This document shows positions 32,066-40,635 of a stretch of 64,000 bases of DNA, piece after piece; the stretch's first letter is position 1; each line of letters opens with the position of its first letter. A program made the position numbers and the translations under genes. The notes beneath the pieces are model-generated. The model did no database searches. It worked only from the letters and a program-made list of their open reading frames with translations, and was not told the DNA's origin. Source of the stretch: Amycolatopsis vastitatis (lineage in GTDB: Bacteria; Actinomycetota; Actinomycetes; Mycobacteriales; Pseudonocardiaceae); assembly GCF_002234595.1 (NCBI RefSeq), contig NZ_NMUL01000005.1:248001-312000 (forward strand), read 5' to 3'.

Positions 32066-33256
32066 ATGTACACCGCTGTCGACGGCGCCCGCGTCCCGAT
32101 CCGGATGTGGGCGGATCCCGCGTCGGTCGAAGACCAGGCCATGCGGCAGCTGCACAACGTCGCGAACCTGCCGTGGGTGCACGGCGTCGCCGTGATGCCC
32201 GACGTGCACTACGGCAAGGGGGCGACCGTCGGCAGCGTCATCGCCATGCGTGACGCCGTTTCGCCCGCCGCTGTCGGTGTCGACATCGGCTGCGGGATGA
32301 GCGCCGTCCGGACCTCGCTCACCGCGAAGGACCTGCCGGACGACCTCGGCAAGCTGCGCCGGCGCATCGAAAGCGCCGTGCCGGTCGGTTTCGGGCTGCA
32401 CAAGACGCCCGTGAACCCGGCCAAGGTGCACGGCGTCGGCGGCTGGGACGCGTTCTGGAAGGGCTTCGGCGAGCTGCACAGCGGTGTCCAGGAGCTGCAC
32501 GACCGGGCCGCGCGGCAGATCGGCAGCCTCGGCGGCGGCAACCACTTCATCGAGGTCTGCCTCGAGCAGGGCGGTGCCGACGAGGGCCGGGTCTGGCTGA
32601 TGCTGCACTCGGGTTCGCGCAACATCGGCAAGGAGCTGGCCGAGCGGCACATGGCCGTCGCGCGCAAGCTGCCGCACAACGCGGACTTGCCCGACCGGGA
32701 CCTCGCGGTGTTCGTCGCCGGCACACCGGAGATGGCGGCTTACCGGCGCGACCTGTTCTGGGCGCAGGACTACGCGGCGCGCAACCGCGCCACGATGGTC
32801 GCGCTGCTGAAGCAGGCGGTCCGCGACGAGCTGCCGCAGGTGACCTACGGCGACGCGATCTCGTGCCACCACAACTACGTCGCCGAGGAGACCTACGACG
32901 GCGTCGAGCTGCTCGTCACCCGGAAGGGCGCGATCCGCGCCGGATCGGGTGATCTCGGGATCATCCCGGGCAGCATGGGGACCGGTTCGTACATCGTCCG
33001 CGGCCTGGGCAACGACTCGTCGTTCCAGTCGGCTTCGCACGGCGCGGGCCGCCGGATGTCGCGGACCAAGGCGAAGAAGCTGTTCACCGCCGACGACCTC
33101 GCGGCGCAGACGGCGGGCGTCGAGTGCCGCAAGGACTCCGGCGTGGTCGACGAGATCCCGGCGGCGTACAAGGACATCGATTCGGTGATTCGCGCGCAGA
33201 CGGACCTGGTCGAGGTGGTGGCGCACCTCAAGCAGGTGGTCTGCGTCAAGGGCTGA
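32066..33256 (+). CDS. rtcB: RtcB-family RNA 3'-phosphate ligase
   Basis: The 396-residue enzyme joins RNA 2',3'-cyclic phosphate and 5'-OH ends with GTP and manganese. Metal-binding motifs visible are MPDVHYGKG near 44, GVDIGCGM at 71-78 (Cys76) and GGGNHFIEV, LHSGSRNIG and SCHHNY. The guanylated His lies in SHGAGRRMSR. It is the shorter form without intein. ATG 32066 follows AGGGGAGGAAAACC. Substrate (tRNA repair or mRNA processing) unknown; no archease or RtcA gene is adjacent. Confidence 0.93.
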   Translation: MYTAVDGARVPIRMWADPASVEDQAMRQLHNVANLPWVHGVAVMPDVHYGKGATVGSVIAMRDAVSPAAVGVDIGCGMSAVRTSLTAKDLPDDLGKLRRRIESAVPVGFGLHKTPVNPAKVHGVGGWDAFWKGFGELHSGVQELHDRAARQIGSLGGGNHFIEVCLEQGGADEGRVWLMLHSGSRNIGKELAERHMAVARKLPHNADLPDRDLAVFVAGTPEMAAYRRDLFWAQDYAARNRATMVALLKQAVRDELPQVTYGDAISCHHNYVAEETYDGVELLVTRKGAIRAGSGDLGIIPGSMGTGSYIVRGLGNDSSFQSASHGAGRRMSRTKAKKLFTADDLAAQTAGVECRKDSGVVDEIPAAYKDIDSVIRAQTDLVEVVAHLKQVVCVKG

Positions 33257-33272
33257 GCGGTACCTTGGCCGG

Positions 33273-33653
33273 ATGACGAGGGGTGGAATCACGGCCGCGC
33301 TGCTGGCCGCGGCCGCACTGCTGCTGAGCGGGTGCGCCGAGGTCGGCAACGCGGTCGACCAGGGGAGCAAGACGGCGGACAAGGTCGGCGCGTGCGCGGA
33401 GGCGCTCGGGCTCGCCGACCTGAACCCGCTGGTCGACCCGGCCAAGTTCAAGGCCCGCGCCGAAGACAAGGAGCGGCGGCTGCGCGAACTCGCGGGCGAC
33501 GTCCAGGACCAGGACGTCAAGAACGCGCTGCTCGGCATGGCCGACTCCTACGTCGAGGTGCAGAAGGAACGCATCGACGACGCCGGTGTCGTGGCCAAGT
33601 GGGTGCAACGCAACGTCAAGAAGATCGACGCCCTGCGCGTGGCCTGCGGCTAG
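33273..33653 (+). CDS. Small secreted lipoprotein, function unknown
   Basis: The 126-residue protein has a signal peptide (residues 1-20) and the lipobox LSGC. The mature part is helical and charged (KFKARAEDKERRLRELAGDV, then VVAKWVQRNVKKIDALRVAC) with Cys at about 40 and near the C terminus that may form a disulfide. It follows rtcB by 16 bases, but the secreted nature makes a joint function doubtful. Confidence 0.8.
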   Translation: MTRGGITAALLAAAALLLSGCAEVGNAVDQGSKTADKVGACAEALGLADLNPLVDPAKFKARAEDKERRLRELAGDVQDQDVKNALLGMADSYVEVQKERIDDAGVVAKWVQRNVKKIDALRVACG

Positions 33654-33682
33654 CGGGTCTGCGGCGGCGCACCCGAACGACA

Positions 33683-33727
33683 TGAATGACTCATTCCTGT
33701 CCTCCGGCGACAGGAATGAGTCATTCA
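33683..33727. terminator. 19-bp perfect hairpin (GAATGACTCATT family)
   Basis: Arms 33683-33701 and 33709-33727 pair perfectly around CTCCGGC. The arm sequence is the same as in the element at 14278-14330. It lies between the convergent lipoprotein and MFS genes. Confidence 0.75.
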
Positions 33728-33733
33728 CTACAC

Positions 33734-34924
33734 CTAGCGCTCGGCCAGCGCGGGGACCGGCTCGGGGGCCGGGGTGCGGCGGCGCAGCAGGCCGGCCGCC
33801 GCGAGGACCAGGCCGCCGAGGCCGGCCGCCGCGAAGCCCCACGCCGGGCTCGAGTGGTCGATCGCGAAGCCGACCACCGGGCCGCCCAGTGCCAGGCCGA
33901 GCCGGGTGGAAGCGTCCTGCAGTCCCATCGCCTCGCCGCGGACCTGCGGCGGGGCGATCCGGCTGACCGTCTCGGTCGTCGCCGCCAGGGTCGGGGCGCA
34001 GACCAGGTTCGTCGGGATCAGCACCAGCATCAGCAGCCACCACGGCCGGTCGGCCAGCCCGACCGGCACCACCAGCAGCGCGAGCAGCAGCATCAACACG
34101 CCTTGGGGCAGCGACCGCCGTACCGCGCCGTGCACGATGCCGCCGAGGATCGACGCCGCGCACATCACCGCGATGACCAGCCCGGTCACCTGGAGGTCGC
34201 CGTTCGAGCGCAGGGCCGCCAGCGTCGCCAGTTCGGTGCCGACGAGCACGAACAACGCGCCGGCGGCGATCAGCAGCGTCGCCACCAGCCGCCCGGTGAG
34301 CCAGCTGCGCAGCGGCGGCCGGGCGCCGGGGGGCTCCGGCTCGGCGACCTCTTCGCGGAGCGGGGGATTGACCAGCCAGATCAGGAACGCCGTGCCGCCG
34401 AACAGCACGCCGAGCGCGGTGAGCGTCCAGGTCGGTGAGAACGCCGTGATCGCCGCGATGCCCGCCGCGGGACCGATCATGAACGTCGCTTCGATCGAGA
34501 TGGTGTCGAGCGAATACGCCGCCCGGCGCTCCTGCGGCGGCACGAGCGCCGCCAGGACCTGCCGGGCCAGCGAGCCCGCCGGCACCGAAAGCATCCCCGC
34601 CGGAACCGCGACCGCGGCGAGCGCCGCGTACGGCAGGTGCGGTGCGGCGGCCCAGAACACCGTCGTGCCGATCCCGCAGACCGCGACGACCGGGCGCAGC
34701 CCGTACCGGTCCAGGCAGCGGCCGAGCAGCGGCGCGCCGACGGCCATCCCGAGCGTGATACCGGCGCCGACCAGCCCGGCGGCGCCGTAGCCGCGGCCGA
34801 GCCCGGTGACGATGTACAGCGTCATCAGCACGCCGTTCATGGTCATCGGCAGCCGCGCCAGGAACATCAGGGCCATCGTCGACGGGACGCGGGGGACGGA
34901 CAGGACCCGGCGGTACGGCTGCAT
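33734..34924 (-). CDS. MFS transporter
   Basis: The 396-residue protein has 12 predicted helices in two halves, with the MFS loop GRCLDRYGLRPVV after helix 2. The first half (VGAGITLGMAVGAPLLGRCL) is typical of drug or sugar efflux proteins. ATG 34924 is preceded by GAGGTG; an earlier in-frame start exists at 34966. Divergent from the second MFS gene, with shared operators between them. Confidence 0.85.
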   Translation of the reverse strand: MQPYRRVLSVPRVPSTMALMFLARLPMTMNGVLMTLYIVTGLGRGYGAAGLVGAGITLGMAVGAPLLGRCLDRYGLRPVVAVCGIGTTVFWAAAPHLPYAALAAVAVPAGMLSVPAGSLARQVLAALVPPQERRAAYSLDTISIEATFMIGPAAGIAAITAFSPTWTLTALGVLFGGTAFLIWLVNPPLREEVAEPEPPGARPPLRSWLTGRLVATLLIAAGALFVLVGTELATLAALRSNGDLQVTGLVIAVMCAASILGGIVHGAVRRSLPQGVLMLLLALLVVPVGLADRPWWLLMLVLIPTNLVCAPTLAATTETVSRIAPPQVRGEAMGLQDASTRLGLALGGPVVGFAIDHSSPAWGFAAAGLGGLVLAAAGLLRRRTPAPEPVPALAER

Positions 34925-35002
34925 CGACACACCTCGATGAGAACCCAAGGTGGTACGCGCGTGCAACTTGTTTACGTGCTCACCTCTGGCGCCCGGAGAT
35001 TA

Positions 35003-35034
35003 TGATAGCTACTATCAGTTGGTAATTGCTATCA
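35003..35034. promoter_or_regulatory. Tandem operators between divergent MFS genes
   Basis: TGATAG-CTA-CTATCA at 35003-35017 is a perfect 15-base palindrome. A second copy (TGGTAATTGCTATCA, 35020-35034) has two changes in its left arm. They are 17 bases apart centre to centre, the second only 13 bases from the right MFS start. The TetR gene at 36555 is the probable binder. Confidence 0.7.
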
Positions 35035-35047
35035 ATTGGGGGTCGCT

Positions 35048-36574
35048 ATGACTCAACTTCATCCCCGCAGGTGGTGGGCACTCGGTGCGCTCGCGGTGAG
35101 CCTGCTGACCGTCGGCCTGGACCTGACCGTGCTCAACGTCGCCGTGCCGACGCTGGCCGTCGACCTCGGCGCCACGACCACGCAGCTGCAGTGGTTCGGC
35201 AACGCCTACACGCTCGCGCTGGCCGCCCTGCTGCTGCCGGCCGGCCTGCTCGGCGACCGGTTCGGCCCGAAGAAGCTCCTGCTCGGCGCCCTCGTGGTGT
35301 TCGGGCTGGCCTCGCTGGGGTGCGCGTACGCCGATTCGCCGGGCGAGCTCATCGCCGCCCGGGTCGTGCTCGGTGTCGGCGCCGCGTTCCTCATCCCGCT
35401 CTCGCTCTCGCTGCTGAACATCCTGTTCCCGCCGGAGGAGCGGGCGAAGGCGCTGACGACGTGGGTGATGGCGATGTTCCTCGGCATCCCGCTGGGCCCG
35501 CTGCTCGGCGGCTGGCTGCTCGACCACTTCGCCTGGGGCTCGGTGTTCCTCGTCAACGTCCCGCTGACCGTGGTCGGCGTGGTCGCGGTGCTGTGCCTCG
35601 TGCCGCTGACCCGGGGCTCCGGCCAGGGCGGGATCGACTTCACCGGCATCGCGCTCTCGGCCGCCGGGCTGGTCGCGCTCACCTACGGCTTCGTCCACGC
35701 CGGCGAGCACGGCTGGGCCGACCCGGTGACGTACGGCCTGATCGCCCTGGGTGCCGCGCTCGTGGCGGTGTTCTGCTGGACGCAGACGCGGGTGGCCGCG
35801 CCGCTCACCGACCTCGCGTTGTTCCGCGAACCGCGGTTCGTCTGGGGCGCGGTGCTGGCCACGATGGCGTCCTTCGCGCTGATGGGCCTGTTGTTCGTGC
35901 TCCCGCAGCTGTTCCAGGCGGTCCAGGGCGCCGACGCGCTGCAGACCGGCATCCGGTTGCTGCCGCTGATCGGCGGGATGCTGGTGGCGGCGAAGATCGC
36001 CGAACGGCTGGTCGCGGTGCTCGGCGTGCGCGTGGTCGTCACCGGCGGGTTCGTGCTGCTCGCGGCCGGGCTGGCCTGGGGTTCGACGACTTCGCCGTCG
36101 GACGGCTACGGCGCCACGGCCGGGTGGGAGGTCGTCATCGGCCTCGGCACCGGGTGCACCCTGCCGCCGCTGATGACCATGGCGATGGGTGCGCTCACCG
36201 AGGGCCGGTCGGGGGCCGGTTCGGCGTTGATCCAGGTGCTGCGCCAGGTCGGCGGCACCATCGGCGTCGCGGTGCTGGGCACCGTGCTGAACGGGGTCTA
36301 CCGCGACGGCGTCGCCGTCGACGGCCTGCCCGCGCCGGTGGCCGACGTGGTGCGAGGCAGCGCGTCCGGCGCGGTCGCCGTCGCGGAGAAGCTGCACCTG
36401 CCGGCACTGGCCGCTTCCGCGCGGGCCGCGTTCACCGACGGCATGGCCGCGACGCTGTGGGTGTGCGCCGGCCTCGGCGTGGCCGCCGCCGCGCTGGCGC
36501 TGCTATTCCTGCCCGGGCGGGACCCCGCGGGAGCGCAGCCGCGAGAATCGGAGCATGACGTCGTCGCCATCTGA
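35048..36574 (+). CDS. DHA2-family MFS drug exporter (14 helices)
   Basis: The 508-residue protein has the EmrB/QacA pattern: LDLTVLNVAVPTLAVDLGAT as the family motif D1 near residue 22, GDRFGPKKLLLGALVVF as the MFS loop and 14 helices. Such proteins expel toxic organic compounds using the proton gradient. ATG 35048 follows GGGGGT; TTG at 35036 is an alternative. Its last 20 bases overlap the TetR gene, which should control it. Confidence 0.9.
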   Translation: MTQLHPRRWWALGALAVSLLTVGLDLTVLNVAVPTLAVDLGATTTQLQWFGNAYTLALAALLLPAGLLGDRFGPKKLLLGALVVFGLASLGCAYADSPGELIAARVVLGVGAAFLIPLSLSLLNILFPPEERAKALTTWVMAMFLGIPLGPLLGGWLLDHFAWGSVFLVNVPLTVVGVVAVLCLVPLTRGSGQGGIDFTGIALSAAGLVALTYGFVHAGEHGWADPVTYGLIALGAALVAVFCWTQTRVAAPLTDLALFREPRFVWGAVLATMASFALMGLLFVLPQLFQAVQGADALQTGIRLLPLIGGMLVAAKIAERLVAVLGVRVVVTGGFVLLAAGLAWGSTTSPSDGYGATAGWEVVIGLGTGCTLPPLMTMAMGALTEGRSGAGSALIQVLRQVGGTIGVAVLGTVLNGVYRDGVAVDGLPAPVADVVRGSASGAVAVAEKLHLPALAASARAAFTDGMAATLWVCAGLGVAAAALALLFLPGRDPAGAQPRESEHDVVAI

Positions 36575-37154
36575 GCCGCAGGGACTGCGCGAACGGAAGA
36601 AGGCCAGGACGCGTGCCGCGATCCAGCGGCACGCGTTGCGGCTGTTCCACGAGCAGGGCTACAGCGCGACGACGGTGGACCAGATCGCGGCCGCCGCCGA
36701 GATCTCGCCCAGCACCTTCTTCCGGTACTTCCCGACGAAGGAAGCGACCGTCCTCTACGACCCGTTCGACCCGGTGCTCATCGAAGCCGCGCTCGCGCAG
36801 CCGCCCGAGCTCAGCCCGACCGCCGCGCTGCGGGCGACCGCGGACACCATCCGCACCCACATCCCGGCCGAAGAGTGGGAGCGGGAACGCGAGCGGCAGG
36901 TGCTGGTGTTCCGGGAGCCGGAGCTGCGCACCGCGGTGATGGACAAGTTCGCCGAGGGGATCGACCTGCTGGCCGGGATGGCCGCGCGGCGCACCGGGCG
37001 GGCCGTGGACGACTTCGACGTCCGCAACTGGGCGGGTGCGGTGGTCGGCGTCGTCATGGCCGCGTTCGCCGGTGCCGCAGCGGATCCCGGTGCCGACACC
37101 CTGGCGATCCTCGACAAGGCGCTGGCCCACCTGGAGGCCGGGCTGCCGCTTTGA
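36555..37154 (+). CDS. TetR-family repressor of the MFS exporter
   Basis: The 199-residue protein has the TetR helix-turn-helix at about residues 14-60 (ARTRAAIQRHALRLFHEQGY, then SPSTFFRYFPTKEA) and a helical C-terminal ligand domain. It is encoded in the 3' end of the exporter gene with a 20-base overlap, the usual self-regulated exporter-repressor arrangement. Its likely target is the palindrome pair at 35003-35034. Confidence 0.88.
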   Translation: MTSSPSEPQGLRERKKARTRAAIQRHALRLFHEQGYSATTVDQIAAAAEISPSTFFRYFPTKEATVLYDPFDPVLIEAALAQPPELSPTAALRATADTIRTHIPAEEWERERERQVLVFREPELRTAVMDKFAEGIDLLAGMAARRTGRAVDDFDVRNWAGAVVGVVMAAFAGAAADPGADTLAILDKALAHLEAGLPL

Positions 37155-37550
37155 CACTGCGGATTCCGAAACTTGTTTCGCATTTCCGCCGTCACATGGG
37201 GAGAACCGTGTGGGTGGCGATGCGAGCGTGGGGGACGCCCCATCTGGAGCAGTGGTGACACGCGGTCCGACGGAGTGATGAAGCTAAATGATCACCGTTT
37301 ACACTCGCGTGAGTGACCGATCTGTTCCATAGTGGACAGATGCTACCAGCGGTGATGGTCGGAATCGGTCATGATGATCTTCAGGGGGACGGACAAGCTT
37401 CCGCCGTTAATCAATTGCGGGTCAGTTCCCTTCATTCGCATCCGGCACGTAAGGGTTAGAAAACGTCCCTAACCGGTGATCGGGTGGCTTATCTCCGACA
37501 CGGGGGGTATCGATTTACCTCGTCAGGTCCCCCGAGGCAGGAGGTTAGGA
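37155..37550. promoter_or_regulatory. 396-base regulatory region upstream of the secreted Pro-rich protein
   Basis: No gene is seen. The region is clearly richer in A+T than its neighbours. It contains an imperfect 22-base dyad at 37320-37341 (ATCTGT and ACAGAT arms), CACTC-GCGT-GAGTG near 37306 and an inverted repeat GGTTAG (37454-37459) / CTAACC (37469-37474). CAGGAGG 8 bases before the ATG is a strong ribosome site. Such a long, structured leader suggests tight control. Confidence 0.5.
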
Positions 37551-38075
37551 ATGAAAGGCAAGATCGGTCGATCCATCGCCCTGGTAGCCGCAGGCAGTCT
37601 GCTCGCGGTCGCGACGGCGGGGATCGCGTCGGCGAGCCCCGCCGGGGGCAAGGGGTCCTCCAGCACCCAGGCCCTCGCCGCACAGGTGCTCCAGATGCGT
37701 GACGACCTGACCAAGGTGGCCTACGCGAGCAACGTCGGCGCCACCCGCGCGGACCTGGGGCAGCTGAGCCCGGTGCTCGCGGACATCGCGGCCGGGAAGC
37801 GCTACACGGTCCAGACCGACACCGAGCAGCTGGCCGGCCTGGCCAAGGGCCGGGCCGACGAGTCCGCCCGGCTGCTGGCCAACCCGACGGCGAAGCCGCG
37901 CCAGCTGCCGCCGTTGCCGCTGCCGCCGATCCCGGACCTGCCCGGTCCGCTGAAGATCGTCAGCGACCTCCTCAAGGCCCTGCTGGGTGCCCTCACCGGC
38001 ATCCTGGGCGGACTGCTCGGCGCCCTGCCGGTACCGCCGTTGCCGCTGCCACCGTTGCCGGTGCCAGGGTCGTAG
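37551..38075 (+). CDS. Secreted protein with Pro-rich C terminus, function unknown
   Basis: The 174-residue protein has a clear signal peptide with a cleavage site after ASA at about residue 28. The helical middle part (LAAQVLQMRDDLTKVAYASN, then QTDTEQLAGLAKGRADESAR) is followed by a Pro-Leu-rich stretch (LPPLPLPPIPDLP) and a hydrophobic segment (LLKALLGALTGILGGLLGA), ending with PPLPLPPLPVPGS. The hydrophobic helix close to the end could anchor it in the membrane. I know of no assigned function. Confidence 0.8.
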   Translation: MKGKIGRSIALVAAGSLLAVATAGIASASPAGGKGSSSTQALAAQVLQMRDDLTKVAYASNVGATRADLGQLSPVLADIAAGKRYTVQTDTEQLAGLAKGRADESARLLANPTAKPRQLPPLPLPPIPDLPGPLKIVSDLLKALLGALTGILGGLLGALPVPPLPLPPLPVPGS

Positions 38076-38094
38076 CCACCGAAAACAGGGGGCC

Positions 38095-38135
38095 CCGGAG
38101 CCCGGACGCGGACATTTCTCCGCGCCGGGCTCCGG
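38095..38135 (+). terminator. Terminator of the secreted-protein gene
   Basis: Arms 38095-38112 and 38119-38135 pair over 17 bases with one bulge (CCGGAGCCCGG versus CCGGGCTCCGG) around CATTTC. It lies 20 bases after the stop and has a short T-run following (GGGTTCGTCCCGTTT). Confidence 0.75.
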
Positions 38136-38157
38136 GTTCGTCCCGTTTCGAAGGTCG

Positions 38158-38202
38158 TGAACGACTCGTTCACCCCGTCCGATGACAGGAAAGAGTCGTT
38201 CA
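38158..38202. terminator. Decayed copy of the GAATGACTCATT hairpin
   Basis: The outer arms TGAACGACTC (38158-38167) and GAGTCGTTCA (38193-38202) pair perfectly, but the inner part has diverged. The total length (45) equals that of the 33683 copy. It lies before the stop of the convergent esterase gene. Confidence 0.6.
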
Positions 38203-38220
38203 TGACGTCCGGAAGCGGCT

Positions 38221-39273
38221 TCAGTCCCGTTTGGACAGACCCTGGCGGAGGGCGCCGGCCATCTCGGCCAGGGCTTCGCGGAAGCGGGTGCCGACGCCGG
38301 TGAAGTTGATGAACCCGTGGATCAGGTCCTCGTGGCGGCGGAGTGTGACGTCGACTCCGGCGTCGGCGAGCTTCCGCGCGTACGCCTCGCCTTCGTCGCG
38401 CAGGGGGTCGAAACCGGCCGTGACGATCAGGGCCGGGGGCAGGCCGTCCAGGGTGTCCGCGTGCAGCGGTGACAGCCGCGGGTCGGTCAGGTCGGAACCT
38501 TCCGGCACGTAGTGGCCTTCGAACCACTTCATGTGCACGTCGGTCAGGAACAGGTCCTCGGCGAACAGGTCCTGCGAGCGGTAGCGCCGCGCGAAGTCCG
38601 TCGCCGGGTAGATCAGCAGCTGGAACGCCGGGGCCGGGCCGCCGCGCCGGACGGCCTGCTGGGCGGTCACGGCGGCGAGGTTGCCGCCCGCGCTGTCGCC
38701 GCCGACGGCGATCCGGGCCGGGTCGGCGCCGAGGTCACTCGCCTTCGCCACCGCGTATTCGAACGCCGCCAGCGCGTCTTCCGTCGCCGCCGGGAACGGG
38801 AACTCCGGGGCCAGCCGGTACTCGATCGACAGCACCCGCACCCCGGCGTGCTTGGCCAGGAACCGGACGGCGTTGTCGTGGCTGGCGCGGGTGCCGATCA
38901 CCCAGCCGCCGCCGTGGAAGAACACCAGCAGCGGTGACTTTTCCGGCAGTCCGACCGGCGTGTAGAGCGTCGCCGGCAACTCGCCGTCCGGCGTCGGCAC
39001 AGCGATTTCGCGCACCGAAACGGGTTCGATCGGCCTGCCACTCACCAGGTGCCTGGCCTCGTCGAGCAGCGCGCGCGACCGCTCGACCGAGCCGCGCACC
39101 AGCTCGGCGCGGGCGATCTTCTGCAGCCGGAGCAGCAGCTGGGCGTCGAGGGCGAGGTCCTGGCCGTCGATGCGGACCGGACGGCCCGCGACCGCGCGCC
39201 GCACCGGCGTGGGCAGCCAGAACGCGAGCTGTGACGCGGCCGCCTGGACACGGGTCGGGAGCGGGATCGCCAT
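38221..39273 (-). CDS. Alpha/beta hydrolase of the hormone-sensitive lipase family
   Basis: The 350-residue protein has the oxyanion motif HGGGW near residue 120 and the nucleophile GDSAGG near 195; the acid and His of the triad follow in FDPLRDEG and DLIHGFIN. An 80-residue N-terminal cap precedes the catalytic domain. It would cleave esters of short or medium acids. Convergent with the secreted-protein gene, divergent from the FMN reductase gene. Confidence 0.9.
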   Translation of the reverse strand: MAIPLPTRVQAAASQLAFWLPTPVRRAVAGRPVRIDGQDLALDAQLLLRLQKIARAELVRGSVERSRALLDEARHLVSGRPIEPVSVREIAVPTPDGELPATLYTPVGLPEKSPLLVFFHGGGWVIGTRASHDNAVRFLAKHAGVRVLSIEYRLAPEFPFPAATEDALAAFEYAVAKASDLGADPARIAVGGDSAGGNLAAVTAQQAVRRGGPAPAFQLLIYPATDFARRYRSQDLFAEDLFLTDVHMKWFEGHYVPEGSDLTDPRLSPLHADTLDGLPPALIVTAGFDPLRDEGEAYARKLADAGVDVTLRRHEDLIHGFINFTGVGTRFREALAEMAGALRQGLSKRD

Positions 39274-39399
39274 GGTTCCTCCTGGACGTCGGGGCCGCCC
39301 AGGACGTTACTTGCCAGTAGGTAACAGGTCCAGCTGTGACCAGGACCTCGGTCCCAGAGTCTGGTCCTCCAGTTAAGTGGAGGGGTTAGCCTGGAAAAC

Positions 39400-39972
39400 G
39401 TGACTTCAGCCAGGACGGTCAACGTGCTCGGGATCGGCGGCTCTCTGCGTACGGGCTCCCAGTCCGAACGCGCGCTGCAGATCGCGCTCGACGGTGCGGC
39501 CGAAGCCGGCGTCCGGACCCGGCTGCTCACCGGTCCCGAACTGGTGCTGCCGTTCTACGACGCCGGCGTGCCCGAGCGAGACGAGCGCGCGACGCGGCTC
39601 GTCGAGGCCATCCGGCAGGCGGACGGGCTCATCGTCGTCTCGCCGGGCTACCACGGCGCGCTGTCCGGCCTGGTCAAGAACGCCCTGGACTACGTCGAAG
39701 ACCTCCGCGAGGACCGGCGTCCCTACCTCGACGGCCGCGCGGTCGGCCTCGCCGCCGTCGCGTACGGCTGGCAAGCCGCGGTCACCACGCTCGAACAGCT
39801 GCGCACGATCACGCACGCGTTGCGCGGCTGGGCGACCCCGCTCGGCGGTTCCATCAACTCGGCCGAGACCAAGTTCGACGAAGCCGGCGGCGCGTCGGAC
39901 GAGAAGACCGTCCGCACCCTTCGCCTGATCGGGCGGCAAGTTGCCGAATTCGCGGTGACGCGGACCGTGTGA
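39400..39972 (+). CDS. NADPH-dependent FMN reductase family protein
   Basis: The 190-residue flavodoxin-like protein carries the phosphate-binding loop GGSLRTGSQSERAL (13-26) and the PGYHGALSGLVKNALDYVED motif that marks the NADPH-dependent FMN/azo reductases. The GTG at 39400 lies 5 bases after TGGAAAAC, a weak ribosome site. Stand-alone gene with tandem hairpins downstream. Confidence 0.88.
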   Translation: MTSARTVNVLGIGGSLRTGSQSERALQIALDGAAEAGVRTRLLTGPELVLPFYDAGVPERDERATRLVEAIRQADGLIVVSPGYHGALSGLVKNALDYVEDLREDRRPYLDGRAVGLAAVAYGWQAAVTTLEQLRTITHALRGWATPLGGSINSAETKFDEAGGASDEKTVRTLRLIGRQVAEFAVTRTV

Positions 39973-39982
39973 GAGGTTTTTC

Positions 39983-40027
39983 GGGGGCTCCGGGTGGCGG
40001 AGCCCCCGGCCCGGGGCGGAGCCCCGG
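39983..40027 (+). terminator. Tandem hairpins after the FMN reductase gene
   Basis: Hairpin one pairs 39983-39992 with 39998-40007 (GGGGGCTCCG). Hairpin two pairs 40011-40017 with 40021-40027 (CCGGGGC). A T-run, GGTTTTTC, lies before rather than after them on the plus strand. Confidence 0.6.
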
Positions 40028-40171
40028 TTGTCACAGAGGTTTTGCCCGGAAGTCCACGGGTAATTCATCGACGTGATGCCTGCCATGTGGGGGCACCGTT
40101 CCGCGGGTGCGGGATGTTGTGCCCAGTGAGACGCTCACCGAGGAGCGTCCGCGACGGAAGGCAGGCTGAGC

Positions 40172-40594
40172 ATGGGTCAGGCGATCTACACCGCGGTGGC
40201 GACGGCACGCGGGGACGGCCGCAACGGCGAAGTGACTTCGTCCGACGGCGTCATCGACGAGTCGTTGGCCGTCCCGAAGGAAATGGGCGGCCCGGGTGGC
40301 GACAAGACCAACCCGGAGCAGCTCTTCGCCGCCGGTTACTCGGCTTGCTTCCACAGCGCGTTGCAGCTGGTCGCCCGCCAGGCCAAGGTGCCGCTGAACG
40401 GCTCGACGGTGACCGCGGAGGTCAGCGTGCTCAAGCAGGAGGTCGGGTTCGGCCTCGGCGTCGCGCTGAACGTCTCCCTGCCGGGTCTCGAGCAGGCCCA
40501 GGCCGACCAGCTGGTCGAGCAGGCCCACCAGGTGTGCCCGTACTCGAACGCGACCCGCGGGAACATCGAGGTCGCGCTCTCCGCCACCGTCTGA
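40172..40594 (+). CDS. OsmC/Ohr-family organic hydroperoxide resistance protein
   Basis: The 140-residue protein has the two redox Cys of the Ohr branch: Cys59 (GYSACF) and Cys122 (VCPYSNATRGN), plus TNPEQLFAAGY with the conserved Glu. It reduces organic peroxides. A Dps gene follows after 41 bases, so the two make an oxidative-stress pair. ATG is preceded by GGAAGGCAGG. Confidence 0.92.
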   Translation: MGQAIYTAVATARGDGRNGEVTSSDGVIDESLAVPKEMGGPGGDKTNPEQLFAAGYSACFHSALQLVARQAKVPLNGSTVTAEVSVLKQEVGFGLGVALNVSLPGLEQAQADQLVEQAHQVCPYSNATRGNIEVALSATV

Positions 40595-40635
40595 CCCGCC
40601 ACGCGCCCGAAGCACTGAGGAAAGGATCAGTCCAG

